Origin: Desulfuromonadaceae bacterium
Lineage (GTDB): Bacteria; Desulfobacterota; Desulfuromonadia; Desulfuromonadales; JAHYIW01
DNA length: 64,000 nt
Assembly (NCBI GenBank): GCA_019429445.1
Contig: JAHYIW010000020.1
Location: 1 to 64,000, forward strand
Direction of reading: 5' to 3'
Below the pieces are notes generated by a model. The model had not been told where the DNA came from. It was given only the letters and a program-made list of their open reading frames with translations, and ran no database searches. Positions within the stretch are counted from its first letter, which is position 1. Each line of letters opens with the position of its first letter. Made by a program: the position numbers and the translations under genes. Positions 8,439 through 16,797 of the stretch are shown one piece after another.

Positions 8439-9816
8439 GGGGTTCTCCTGCGGGGAAGGCTTGCGGTACCAGCAGCTCAAAGCGGCTGCCGCTGCTGAAA
8501 CGCGCGTGGCTCCAGTGGACTGTTGCACCGATGTTGTACGCACGCTCGCAAATATTGAACAATCCGCGTCCGCCACTGAGCAGTGCCTGGTCGTAATCAA
8601 AACCGGCGCCGTTGTCCTCAACGGCCAGGAGCAGGGCGTCTCCGCGTTTTGCAAGATGAACTTCGTAGCGGGAAGCACGGGCATGCTTGATCACGTTATG
8701 AATCGCCTCGACGGCAATGCGGTAAATGGCCAATTGGGACGTCTTTGACAAGTTGGGACGGGCAGTTTCGTCGCTGATGTAGAGGTGATACTCCGGCAAC
8801 CCGTCTTTTTCGAGATGGCGTTCGAGGTGCGATTGCAACGCCGCGCCGAGACCGAGGATATCGAGCGTTTGCGGGTGAAGGTTGTCCATCACTTCACGCA
8901 GGTTGCCGATGGCCTTGATCAGATCCTTTTCCAGACGTGAGCGCTCTTCCGCCAACGTCGCCCCGTCGTGCAGTTCCTGAATGCCGCGTAGCACACCGCT
9001 GAGGTCAGACAGGGTCTGATCGTGGATGTCCATAGCCAGACGGCGGCGTTCGTCTTCCGCACCCTCCAGCAGCTTTTCGGTGCTGACAACGCGGATCAGC
9101 TTGTCTGTCATCAGATTGATTGAGAGTGCCAACTGGTCAAGTTCGTCATTGATTTGTTGCGGAGCCGGGGGCGGGGTGAGGTTCCCTGCCGCGATATTGG
9201 TCGCGCTGGTGGTGAGAGCTTCGATACGGCGTAAAATACGCCGGATAAAGACAATCGAGCTGAAAATGCCGAGCAGAATGACTCCGCCAACGACAATAAT
9301 CGACAGAAACGCACTGCGGTCGACCATTTCTTCAATATCATCGTTATGAACATCCTGGATCTTTGAACGTTTTTCCTGTAACCGTGCGGAAAGCTCAGCC
9401 AGCATCGGGAACAGGGCGGAATAGGCATTGCGAAAATGTTCGCTGTTAAATCCTGCGCCGGGGTTCAGTTGTTCACGCGCCTGGTTGATTATCTGGTGAT
9501 CTGCGGCGGTCAGGAAGGATGTCGTACTGAGCCGGTTGAGTGCCGAGGCAAGGTGGGTGTAGAGACTCGCCATCTCTTCCAGACGACTGATATCAGGGAG
9601 CGTCTGGGAGCTGAAACGGGTCATTAGTGCGTGAATGCGCTGCATGGCCATATCGGCCTCGGTCAAGGCGATGAACGAGGTGCGTAAATCTTTGGCTTCC
9701 TGGCGCTTGACGGAGAGGTTCCAGTAGGAATACTGAAGAAAACCGAGTAACAACGACAGCAACAGTAAAACCAGCGCTGGCGTCAGCATGATTTGTTGTT
9801 TGAGATTCAGACGCAT
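8425..9816 (-). CDS. NarX-type membrane sensor histidine kinase (HisKA_3)
   Basis: A 463-residue kinase. Two transmembrane helices (about 10-30 and 180-200) flank a 150-residue sensory domain outside the membrane; a HAMP linker follows (RRIEALTTSATNIAAGNL). The dimerisation box is RRRLAMDIHDQTLSDL with the phospho-histidine in DIHDQ, and the ATPase domain carries HNVIKHA, VEDNGAGFD and GGRGLFNI. The preferred start is the ATG at 9816 (MRLNLKQQ); an in-frame one at 9852 is less likely. The partner regulator overlaps it. Ligand unknown. Confidence 0.88.
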   Translation of the reverse strand: MRLNLKQQIMLTPALVLLLLSLLLGFLQYSYWNLSVKRQEAKDLRTSFIALTEADMAMQRIHALMTRFSSQTLPDISRLEEMASLYTHLASALNRLSTTSFLTAADHQIINQAREQLNPGAGFNSEHFRNAYSALFPMLAELSARLQEKRSKIQDVHNDDIEEMVDRSAFLSIIVVGGVILLGIFSSIVFIRRILRRIEALTTSATNIAAGNLTPPPAPQQINDELDQLALSINLMTDKLIRVVSTEKLLEGAEDERRRLAMDIHDQTLSDLSGVLRGIQELHDGATLAEERSRLEKDLIKAIGNLREVMDNLHPQTLDILGLGAALQSHLERHLEKDGLPEYHLYISDETARPNLSKTSQLAIYRIAVEAIHNVIKHARASRYEVHLAKRGDALLLAVEDNGAGFDYDQALLSGGRGLFNICERAYNIGATVHWSHARFSSGSRFELLVPQAFPAGEPHVAD

Positions 9817-9899
9817 GGCTTCATAGTTAACACAGCTGCTTATAAAATGCACTGTGTTTCAGCACACTTGATCCCTCTTTTGCGTGAAAGGAAAGGACC

Positions 9900-10418
9900 A
9901 TGAACAGCGATGTCAGTCCGCCAACCGATGAACCGATTCTGCCACGCCTGCTCGCCAGCAATGCTTTGCGAGCCAATCTGGAAAAGCATATGACGCTCAA
10001 CAAAATGGCCGACGCTAAGGCTTCGATGGTGATGACCGCCTCATCGTTGATCATTACGGTTGCGCTGGCACAATTTGAAAATCTGGCGTTGCTCACTATC
10101 GTGATCCTGGTCACCGCCGGTCTGATCAGTATTTTGTTTTCGATCCTGGCAATTATTCCCCCCTGGCATGTCACTGACAAGACCAACCTCTTTTATTTTC
10201 GTTCATTTGGTGAACTTACCGAGGATGAGTTTGTTGCCGCCTTCAAGGAAACCATTGCCAGCCGGGAACAGTTGTACGATGCCTATCTGCATGAAATTTA
10301 CTATCTAGGTAAATTTCGGTTGACCCGCAAATACGCCTTGCTGCGCAACGGGATGGTTGTTTTACTGATCGGTCTGTTGTTGGCGGCGATGGCCAGTCTG
10401 GGCGGGAAATTGTTCTGA
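9900..10418 (+). CDS. Pycsar-effector-like (PycTM/DUF5706-type) membrane protein, orphan
   Basis: A 172-residue protein with a soluble N-terminus, the motif NKMADAKASMVMTASSLII, two close transmembrane helices (about 43-62 and 66-90), a cytoplasmic helical region (GELTEDEFVAAFKETIASREQLYDAYL cut here in two halves at ETI), and a third helix at the C-terminus. The D-x-KA helix followed by paired helices matches the family of membrane effectors of Pycsar anti-phage systems as I know it. No nucleotide cyclase gene is adjacent. GAAAGGACC precedes the ATG. It is divergent from the sensor kinase by 83 bp. A defence role is therefore only a possibility; a housekeeping relative is as likely. Confidence 0.65.
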   Translation: MNSDVSPPTDEPILPRLLASNALRANLEKHMTLNKMADAKASMVMTASSLIITVALAQFENLALLTIVILVTAGLISILFSILAIIPPWHVTDKTNLFYFRSFGELTEDEFVAAFKETIASREQLYDAYLHEIYYLGKFRLTRKYALLRNGMVVLLIGLLLAAMASLGGKLF

Positions 10419-10435
10419 GCGAGCGGTTGACATCC

Positions 10436-11101
10436 TTAGTAGCGGCAGCTGTTGACGAAAACTTCCGGCGTTCGTTGTGCCGCTGTAACGGCCAAAAACG
10501 CGTCGAGAACAATCGCCAGTTTACCGGAACAGGTTGGCTGTTGCTCCGCCTCAAGCCCTTGCGCAACCCCGGCAAAGGCCGTTTCATAGAGCTGCTTCTG
10601 AAAAAGATTGGCCAGGATCAGCGGGGGGGCACCGAGCGTTGTGACTAGCGTGGCTGCGCGGCAGTGGTCGGCATTGATCGAACTGACACTGCGACACAGC
10701 AGGGGGCGCGAGGGGTGGATAGAGCAGGTTGCGTCGGGGTTCAGAAATGCACAGGGTTTGTGCAGCAACAAACGTTCCTCGCTGTCCAGCCAGCGGATTG
10801 CCGCAGCCAGCTCTGACACCGTTTCTTGCACGCGATGGCTGGATTCTTGCTCCTCGATCGCGTCAATGTGATTCGCTACGAGCAACGCCTCAGGATAAAG
10901 AACCGCGACATTGACCACACAACATGCCCCACAGCCGGGGCCGCAGGCAATCGCATCATCGTCAGCAAGATTTGTTTGCAGCAGGCTGTCTGTCAGGCTG
11001 AACAATTGTGCCAAGCCGGCACATTGATCACCGGCGCGTAATGCCGCACCGGCGGTCGCGGCGACTTTGTCCTGAAACTCACCAAAACTGAAGGTAGTCA
11101 T
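10436..11101 (-). CDS. YkgJ-family cysteine-cluster protein
   Basis: A 221-residue cytoplasmic protein with the Cys pattern of the YkgJ (zinc/iron-chelating) family: ACGPGCGACC near residues 53-62, then KPCAFL, CSIHPSRPLLCR and a Cys in NADHC. These are thought to bind a metal or an Fe-S cluster; function is not established. A final Cys (NSCRY) sits at the end. It converges with the Pycsar-like gene, 17 bp apart, and follows a terminator, so it is probably a separate unit. Confidence 0.85.
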   Translation of the reverse strand: MTTFSFGEFQDKVAATAGAALRAGDQCAGLAQLFSLTDSLLQTNLADDDAIACGPGCGACCVVNVAVLYPEALLVANHIDAIEEQESSHRVQETVSELAAAIRWLDSEERLLLHKPCAFLNPDATCSIHPSRPLLCRSVSSINADHCRAATLVTTLGAPPLILANLFQKQLYETAFAGVAQGLEAEQQPTCSGKLAIVLDAFLAVTAAQRTPEVFVNSCRY

Positions 11102-11122
11102 CTAAGAACCAACATTTTCCGC

Positions 11123-11151
11123 AGCCCCCCCCCGTTTTTTTTGGGGGGGCT
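11123..11151 (-). terminator. rho-independent terminator of the ferritin-like gene
   Basis: On the minus strand a GC-only stem of eight pairs (AGCCCCCCC paired with GGGGGGGGC) encloses a loop made of A residues. It begins 12 bp after the stop of the ferritin-like gene. The plus-strand reading also ends in a weak T run. Confidence 0.6.
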
Positions 11152-11162
11152 CATTGTCCTGT

Positions 11163-11657
11163 TTATTCGCGAACAAACGTGTCGATGTCAGTTTCGTGAA
11201 CCATTCCCATCAAACGGGCATATTCAGATTCAATTAAAACATAATGATTATGGGTTGATTTGATATTTTTCTCATAAATGCAGCGGACCGCCTCATCGGT
11301 TATCTTCGCGGCCATCTCTTTAAGACTTGCTTCGAGCTTTTGCTCTTTATCGAGCGCCAGCTTCATCGCTTTTCGTTCCGTGAAGTTACTGTCAATGTTT
11401 TCCAGCAGCTCACTCATCCAGCTGGAATCAGTCAACGCTGGCTGTTTGATAAAATCATCGAACGATGGCAGGTCAGTTCCCTCATAGATTGAAAAAAACT
11501 GTTCAGCGTGCTCGCGCTCTTCACGCGCCAGCAGTTCGAACAACTTTTTGGCGTCGGCGTTCGTCATATGACTGGCGGCCAGCTGGTAAAAGTTCATCGC
11601 GTTTTTTTCGGTTTGGATCGAACGCTTGATGGCGTCCTGAATGTCGGTTGCTTGCAT
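11163..11657 (-). CDS. ferritin-like / rubrerythrin-domain protein without rubredoxin tail
   Basis: A 164-residue four-helix-bundle protein. Di-iron ligands appear as E17 in QTEKNAMNFYQ, the EREHAEQFF block in helix two, and E/H residues in ALDKEQKLE and NHYVLIESEYARL. The C-terminal rubredoxin CxxC centre of classical rubrerythrin is absent. A role in iron or peroxide handling is inferred from the fold. GGAGACTTCC precedes the ATG. It has its own downstream terminator. Confidence 0.85.
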   Translation of the reverse strand: MQATDIQDAIKRSIQTEKNAMNFYQLAASHMTNADAKKLFELLAREEREHAEQFFSIYEGTDLPSFDDFIKQPALTDSSWMSELLENIDSNFTERKAMKLALDKEQKLEASLKEMAAKITDEAVRCIYEKNIKSTHNHYVLIESEYARLMGMVHETDIDTFVRE

Positions 11658-11735
11658 GGAAGTCTCCTTGGGGGATTGTGAAGGACATAAATGCTCACTA
11701 TAGCGGAATTTTCTGATTTCACAAGCAGAATGCGC

Positions 11736-12884
11736 TCAGATGGAGGCGGACTGATGGCGCCGCAGAATGCCCCAGCCGAGAAAAAACGCTCCACCGGCAA
11801 TTGCAAATAAAATATTGAGTCCAACAAATTCGCCAATGTAGCCAAGCAGCAATGAACCGGCAAAGATGCCTCCATCAATCCCGCCGGTGAAGATAGCGGT
11901 TGCCTTGCCGCGCATATTATACGGCTGATCACGTACCGCCATGGCGTTCAGGGTCGGAAAGAGGAGCCCATGCCCGAGCCCGGCAATCAGTCCGGCTCCG
12001 ATGAGCATGCCCGTGCTATGTACTGCGATCATCGACAACAGACCCGTGCCAAAAACCAGCAAGGCCCAGGGCAGAATTTGCTTTTCGCCCAGGCGGTCGG
12101 CCCAGCTCCCTGCCACAATGCGCACCAAAATTGCCGCACACGAGTAGGCGATAAAGAAGAGTGAAACCAAGGCAAGGTTGCGCTCCAGCGCCAGGGGCGC
12201 GACAAAATTGCCCGATGCCGCAAGGCCGAACCCGAAAAGGAGTGACAGGACTCCAACCGTGGCTTGCTTCGGCTGACGCAGGAGCTCAAAAAAAGACTGC
12301 GTTGCCAGGTGAGGCGAGGCGGATTTAGTTTCTGGCAGCGGCCAGATGCAGCAACAGGCCACCCCGGCCAACAGCGCCGCCGCGACAAAAAATGCCGCGA
12401 AGCCATATTGCCGTAAAATGATTTCGGCAATGAATGGCCCCGTTGCCATGCCGATCAAGCCGGAGATGCCAAAGATACCAACTCCCTCGTTCAGGCGGGA
12501 ATGCGGAACAACATCAGCCACAAAGGTAAAGACGGCGGTAAAGCAGATTGCCAGGCCGATACCATGCAGCGCCCGCAAGATCAATAACGGCACTATAAAG
12601 TCCGCGAGATTGCCCTGCAAGGGCAGGTAGCAAAGGGGCAGAAACGTCATCAGTGCGCCGCCGACCAGATAGCTGCGTCGCCGTCCGTAGCGATCGATCA
12701 TCTCGGCAATCCACGGGCGACAAAGTGCCGACGCGCAGGCGAAGATTCCCATCGTCAACCCGACATCCCCTTCGGACCCACCATGTGCCACGACGAAAAG
12801 TGGCAACAGGAAAAAAGCCCCGAAGCTGGCAACAGTCAGCAGGTTGGCAATAAAAAGGGACCAGTAGCGGGGGGTGTAGAGCAT
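11736..12884 (-). CDS. major facilitator superfamily transporter
   Basis: A 382-residue inner-membrane protein with about twelve hydrophobic helices. The loop 2-3 MFS signature appears as WIAEMIDRYGRRRSYLVGG and its C-half counterpart as GSWADRLGEKQILPW. Substrate cannot be told; the sequence is of the sugar/drug efflux-like short MFS type. The ribosome-binding site is modest (GGTGAGG). Neighbours do not reveal a substrate. Confidence 0.87.
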   Translation of the reverse strand: MLYTPRYWSLFIANLLTVASFGAFFLLPLFVVAHGGSEGDVGLTMGIFACASALCRPWIAEMIDRYGRRRSYLVGGALMTFLPLCYLPLQGNLADFIVPLLILRALHGIGLAICFTAVFTFVADVVPHSRLNEGVGIFGISGLIGMATGPFIAEIILRQYGFAAFFVAAALLAGVACCCIWPLPETKSASPHLATQSFFELLRQPKQATVGVLSLLFGFGLAASGNFVAPLALERNLALVSLFFIAYSCAAILVRIVAGSWADRLGEKQILPWALLVFGTGLLSMIAVHSTGMLIGAGLIAGLGHGLLFPTLNAMAVRDQPYNMRGKATAIFTGGIDGGIFAGSLLLGYIGEFVGLNILFAIAGGAFFLGWGILRRHQSASI

Positions 12885-12935
12885 TGCCTCACCAACCTGT
12901 CAGCAAAATTTGTTATGCCAGACCCTTTCCGGCAG

Positions 12936-13568
12936 TCAATCAGTGAGCGTTGCACGGTCTGCTTGCGGGCGCGACGAACGCCTGGACAAAAGAACCTTCA
13001 GCGCCCCGAGCAAGCCCACAACGACAAAGAAAAGTCCGCGCCACAGCCCGGGATTTTTCCCTTCACTGACAAAAATGGCATCGGTGGCGACGTCCATGCC
13101 GACATCGCGAGCAAGTTTCAGCAGCTTGTTCTGATTATTGGTGGCGACCAGATTCCCGGCGATGAGCCCGGTCAAGCGTTTGGGGGCCTGAAAAGCACGC
13201 AGGTTTTCAGCAAGAAACCGGTCTTTCTCCAGCGTCGAGTCAAGCTTGAAATGGTAGGTTGTCCATAGTTCAAGAATTTGTGGATCACGGGTTTCGAACA
13301 AAACTTTGAATGATTTTCCGCCGGGAATGACGGTAAGCGGCACGAGCAGCGAGTCAATTTGAATTGTGCCGGTCATATTGATCGCTTCGAGGAGATTCAT
13401 GTATCCGCCGTCAATGGTCAGCCATTCACGTGGTGCGCCGCTGTTTTCAAGTTGCTGAATAGTAACTTGCTGCGGTTGCCGGTTGCGCAGAAAAAGGGCG
13501 AGATCGGTGCCACCGAGATAGAGTAAAACCAGGCAAATAGCGAGCAGCGTGAAGCTAAACCGTTTCAT
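12936..13568 (-). CDS. membrane-anchored protein of unknown function
   Basis: A 210-residue protein not recognised. An N-terminal transmembrane helix (residues about 5-27) and a C-terminal one (about 172-192, LWRGLFFVVVGLLGALKVLL) bracket a 145-residue domain likely outside the cytoplasm, with beta-rich character (VTIQQLENSGAPREWLTI). The C-terminal tail is basic. AAGG lies upstream of the ATG. It follows the acetate-permease terminator on the same strand and precedes the MFS gene by 51 bp, so it may be co-transcribed with the latter. Confidence 0.72.
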   Translation of the reverse strand: MKRFSFTLLAICLVLLYLGGTDLALFLRNRQPQQVTIQQLENSGAPREWLTIDGGYMNLLEAINMTGTIQIDSLLVPLTVIPGGKSFKVLFETRDPQILELWTTYHFKLDSTLEKDRFLAENLRAFQAPKRLTGLIAGNLVATNNQNKLLKLARDVGMDVATDAIFVSEGKNPGLWRGLFFVVVGLLGALKVLLSRRSSRPQADRATLTD

Positions 13569-13590
13569 GATGTGGCCTTGTGGTTAAAAT

Positions 13591-13620
13591 AAGTGGGGCC
13601 ACCAGAATGGTGGCCCCACA
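13591..13620 (-). terminator. strong hairpin, terminator of the acetate permease operon
   Basis: A perfect 12-bp stem, GTGGGGCCACCA with TGGTGGCCCCAC, around a 3-base loop. On the minus strand it is followed by CTTATTTT. It begins 34 bp after the permease stop. Confidence 0.82.
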
Positions 13621-13653
13621 GTATGGCAAACGTTGCAAGAGGTGGCAAGCGGT

Positions 13654-15585
13654 TTAGGCTTCCGCTCCCTCTTGAACCGGGATGACATCTTTCTGGGTCA
13701 GCAGCGAGACAACAACCAGCGCGATGAAGCTCAGCGGAATCGAGATCAGCGCCGGGCTGTTAAATGCGACCGGAGCATCCTGCGGCAGAAGACCGTAGCG
13801 TACCCACATATCCGGTGAGAGCAGGATCAGGCCGAGGGCCGAGGTCAGGCCGACGGTAATCGAGGCCGCAATCCCTCGCGCCGTGGTCTTCTTCCAGAAC
13901 AGCAGCATCAGGATTGCCGGCAAGTTAGCTGAGGCGGCTAACGCGAAAGCCCAGCCGACAAGGAAGGAAACGTTCATCCCTTCAAAGACGATTCCCAGGT
14001 AGATGGCAACCACGCCGACGCCAATGGCGACGATTTTGCCGGCGCGGACCTTGCCGGAATCGGACATGTGCATGCCCAGGAAATTATCCATGATGTCGTG
14101 AGCCACCGCCCCGGACGCCGCCACAATCAGTCCTGAGACGGTGCCAAGTACGGTCGCGAACGCCAGCGAGGAGATGACGGCAAAGAGGACAACTCCAAAC
14201 GACAAGGCGAGCAGCGGCGCGCTCATGTTGTTGTCGGTCAGGTTGATCACGCCGCTGGTCATGGCGCCCATGCCGAGGAACAGGGTGAGGACGTAGAAGA
14301 AACCGATTGCCGCAATGGCAACGATCGTTGACTTGCGTGCAGCGGCCTGGCTCGGAACAGTGTAGTAACGGATCAGGATGTGCGGTAACGCCGCCGTACC
14401 ACAGAACAGCGCGAGCATCAGCGAGATAAAGTTGAAGGTCTGCGTGGGGGTGGCGTTGTCAACTTTGAATTTCAGACCCGGGCGCAGCACACGCGCTCCA
14501 GGGGTCGGCTTCTGATAGTAGACGGTGTAGAGGCTGTCCCCGGATTTGACATATTTCTTCCCCCACAGCACAATCGTCGAATCCTTGAGGGCCGAGAGGT
14601 AGGCAAGGGGGCCGATGGCCCCGGTCGTGGCGACTTCCTGGCCATTGACCCGCAGTTCCTTGATGTGGCCGACCGGGAAAAATTTTCCATCTTCCTTTGT
14701 CGCACCGTTGTAAAGCTTGGTGCCGTCTTCGAATTCATTGACGTAGAGGGTTTCCGCCAGGGTGTAACCGGCCGCGGCGTCGTTGAGTTGCCAGATCGAC
14801 TCGACGCCATCGCTGGTCAGTTTGACGAAGCCCGCTTTGCCGAAGGCGCTGGTTTTCCAGTCTGCTGCTGCCGTATAACCGGGGATTTGCAAACTGCCAT
14901 CGGCCGCGATACTGGCCGCGAGGGTTTTAAAATCGTGATAGGCGGCAGCGTTGTTAACCGGCTCGGTCGACAGGCCGCGTGACAAGGTGGAGATAACGAC
15001 AACGGTCGACAGAATCAGCAATAGCGAGCCTTTGAAAAATTGCACATAGGTTGTCGAGGCCATCCCGGCAGTGGCAACGATGATCGTGACAACGATGCCG
15101 ACGATACAGACACCGACCCAGTGTGGCAGACCGAGCAGCGGCTGGACCAGCACCCCGGCCCCGACCATCTGCGGAATCAGGTAAAACATCGATACCAGCA
15201 GCGTAGAAATCGCGGCGGTCAACTGAATCGATTTAGAGTTGAATTTGGAGTCGAGGGCATCGGTGAAGGTGTACTTGCCGAGGCGTTTCATCGGTTCCGC
15301 AACCAGAAACAGGGCAACGATCCAGCCGGCGAGATAACCGATCGAGTACATCCAGCCATCGAATCCGGCGGTGGCGATCATGCCGCAAATGCCGAGGAAC
15401 GATGCCGCTGAAAGGTAGTCACCGGCAAAGGCGATGCCGTTGGTAAACCAGTGAATATTGCCGCCAGCGGCGTAGTACCCGGAAGCAGAGGTGGTGCGGC
15501 GCGCCATGTAGAACGACAGGGCGAGCACGAACAAAACAAAGAATATAAAGAGGCCAATGGCCAATGGAGATTGTGTATAAATCAT
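13654..15585 (-). CDS. actP: cation/acetate symporter, ActP type, with enlarged extracytoplasmic insert
   Basis: A 643-residue sodium:solute symporter family protein. The N-terminal half has SASGYYAAGGNIHWFTNGIA and GDYLSAASFLG, the family's cation-site region; the C-terminal half holds SFVIVASGAVAHDI-like segments (GLIVAASGAVAHDIM). About 170 residues between helices (roughly 205-375, rich in Gly/Thr/Asp and lacking hydrophobic helices) make it about 100 residues longer than enterobacterial ActP. Acetate is the expected substrate, fitting an acetate-oxidising lifestyle; substrate is inferred. GAGGGAGCAAATACC precedes the ATG, 13 bp after the DUF485 gene. Confidence 0.9.
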   Translation of the reverse strand: MIYTQSPLAIGLFIFFVLFVLALSFYMARRTTSASGYYAAGGNIHWFTNGIAFAGDYLSAASFLGICGMIATAGFDGWMYSIGYLAGWIVALFLVAEPMKRLGKYTFTDALDSKFNSKSIQLTAAISTLLVSMFYLIPQMVGAGVLVQPLLGLPHWVGVCIVGIVVTIIVATAGMASTTYVQFFKGSLLLILSTVVVISTLSRGLSTEPVNNAAAYHDFKTLAASIAADGSLQIPGYTAAADWKTSAFGKAGFVKLTSDGVESIWQLNDAAAGYTLAETLYVNEFEDGTKLYNGATKEDGKFFPVGHIKELRVNGQEVATTGAIGPLAYLSALKDSTIVLWGKKYVKSGDSLYTVYYQKPTPGARVLRPGLKFKVDNATPTQTFNFISLMLALFCGTAALPHILIRYYTVPSQAAARKSTIVAIAAIGFFYVLTLFLGMGAMTSGVINLTDNNMSAPLLALSFGVVLFAVISSLAFATVLGTVSGLIVAASGAVAHDIMDNFLGMHMSDSGKVRAGKIVAIGVGVVAIYLGIVFEGMNVSFLVGWAFALAASANLPAILMLLFWKKTTARGIAASITVGLTSALGLILLSPDMWVRYGLLPQDAPVAFNSPALISIPLSFIALVVVSLLTQKDVIPVQEGAEA

Positions 15586-15598
15586 GGTATTTGCTCCC

Positions 15599-15865
15599 TC
15601 AGCGGTTAAAACGTTCTTCTGCGGCGGTGCAGAAGTGGTTGTAAATAACAGCCATAATCAACGCGACGACGATCAGCGCAAAGCCGAAAACAATGGCAAC
15701 GGTCTGCCCCATAACAGCTTTTTCCATCACTGAGGGCTTAATGGCGTTGAGCGCGACAAAGCTGGCATAAAAGAGGGTGTAAGCGACAAACATCCATACG
15801 CCCAACCTGGTTTTGTAGCTGGACGCATTATCTTTGCCCAGTTTCACAGCGGGTCCGTGTCCCAT
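15599..15865 (-). CDS. DUF485 small membrane protein, partner of the acetate permease
   Basis: An 88-residue protein with two transmembrane helices (about 22-42 and 58-80, RLGVWMFVAYTLFYASFVAL and the GQTVAIVFGFALIVVALIMA segment). DUF485 proteins are habitually encoded just before actP, as here (YjcH in E. coli). The ATG at 15865 follows AAAAGGAGTAACGCT; a longer frame to 15964 has no such site. It is the first gene of the permease operon. Confidence 0.9.
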   Translation of the reverse strand: MGHGPAVKLGKDNASSYKTRLGVWMFVAYTLFYASFVALNAIKPSVMEKAVMGQTVAIVFGFALIVVALIMAVIYNHFCTAAEERFNR

Positions 15866-16286
15866 AGCGTTACTCCTTTTCTCTTTGGTGAGTACTTCGT
15901 TGAGCTGCGCACCAATATCAGCGAACCCGGTGGTGATTGGGAACGAGGCAGACAATTCGGCCAATGGTGAAACAAAAACAGTTAACGAAGTGGTAATTAA
16001 TCCAATTTTGTGGTGGTAAAATATCCTTCATATTGGTGTGAAATTTTTCCACATAATACGTCGTTATATTTTCTTGTCAATATATAATTTTATTTTAATC
16101 TCTATTTATCGAGGATAGATCGAAATAAGTAACTGAATTTTGACATAATCACGGAAGATAATAAATATCATTTGATGTGTATAAAATAGCGTTTTACACT
16201 ATCGTGTAAATAATGCATGATATGATAATAATGGTTCGGTAACGCGCTTATGGGGTTTATCGTGGGTGGCGAGGATGTTGCTCGGT
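15866..16286. other. AT-rich intergenic region upstream of the acetate permease operon, 421 bp
   Basis: No gene is supported. From about 15990 to 16250 the sequence is strikingly AT-rich compared with its surroundings. It contains the perfect palindrome at 16193-16210 and probably the permease promoter. I could not pick a single convincing -35/-10 pair or a sigma-54 site. Confidence 0.7.
16193..16210. promoter_or_regulatory. candidate operator palindrome
   Basis: TTTACAC TATC GTGTAAA is an exact 7-bp inverted repeat with a 4-base spacer in the AT-rich region between the permease operon and the small unknown gene ending at 16287. Size and symmetry suit a dimeric regulator. The regulator is not identified; the distance to the DUF485 start, about 330 bp, is long. 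Confidence 0.4.
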
Positions 16287-16556
16287 TCAACAGGGGATGC
16301 GGTGTTTCCGACAATAGGTTTGAATAATCTGCTCGGTTTGACGCAGGCGGGAAAGTTTCATGTTCCGTTTTTTCAGCGCCATGATATCTTCAAGCGGGAT
16401 TTTTTCGGCCCGGATCAAACGGGTGACGAGGGCCAGATTGGCGAAAATGATTTTCAGCTCGACGGGGTTGTAGTGACGCAACAGCGGCGGGGAGAGCATG
16501 AAATAGCCGTCGGCGATGTCTTCCACCAGTTTTTTCGGGCTGCCAACCAGTGCCAT
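16287..16556 (-). CDS. small unknown protein, helical
   Basis: An 89-residue predicted soluble alpha-helical protein with balanced, protein-like composition: a hydrophobic middle (VELKIIFANLALVTRLIRA) and a basic C-terminal half (ALKKRNMKLSRLRQTEQII). No known domain was recognised. The start at 16556 lacks a clear Shine-Dalgarno site, which lowers confidence. It is divergent from the DUF4177 gene by 50 bp. Confidence 0.5.
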   Translation of the reverse strand: MALVGSPKKLVEDIADGYFMLSPPLLRHYNPVELKIIFANLALVTRLIRAEKIPLEDIMALKKRNMKLSRLRQTEQIIQTYCRKHRIPC

Positions 16557-16606
16557 AGATTTGTCATCGCAAAAAACAGAAAATATTCAACCGAAGGGAC
16601 TCTACA

Positions 16607-16789
16607 ATGATAGCGTATAAAGTCGTTGAAACCAGTCTGGTAACGGACGAAACGCTCGAAAAAATTCTCAATGACTCCACGCGCGCTGGATGGCATTTCG
16701 AAAACATCCAGTTTGCCATGCATGAGTCGAGCAAACGTCCTTCGATGGCGTTTATTCTCTTCACGCGTGAGGCCGAGGATCACGAATAA
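16607..16789 (+). CDS. DUF4177-type small protein
   Basis: A 60-residue protein with the compact alpha/beta pattern of DUF4177: starting strand MIAYKVVE, a helix, then GWHFENIQFAM and a final strand MAFILFTRE. Function unknown in the family. GAAGGGACTCTACA precedes the ATG. It converges with trpS, ending 8 bp from it. Confidence 0.75.
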   Translation: MIAYKVVETSLVTDETLEKILNDSTRAGWHFENIQFAMHESSKRPSMAFILFTREAEDHE

Positions 16790-16797
16790 TCGCCTTT

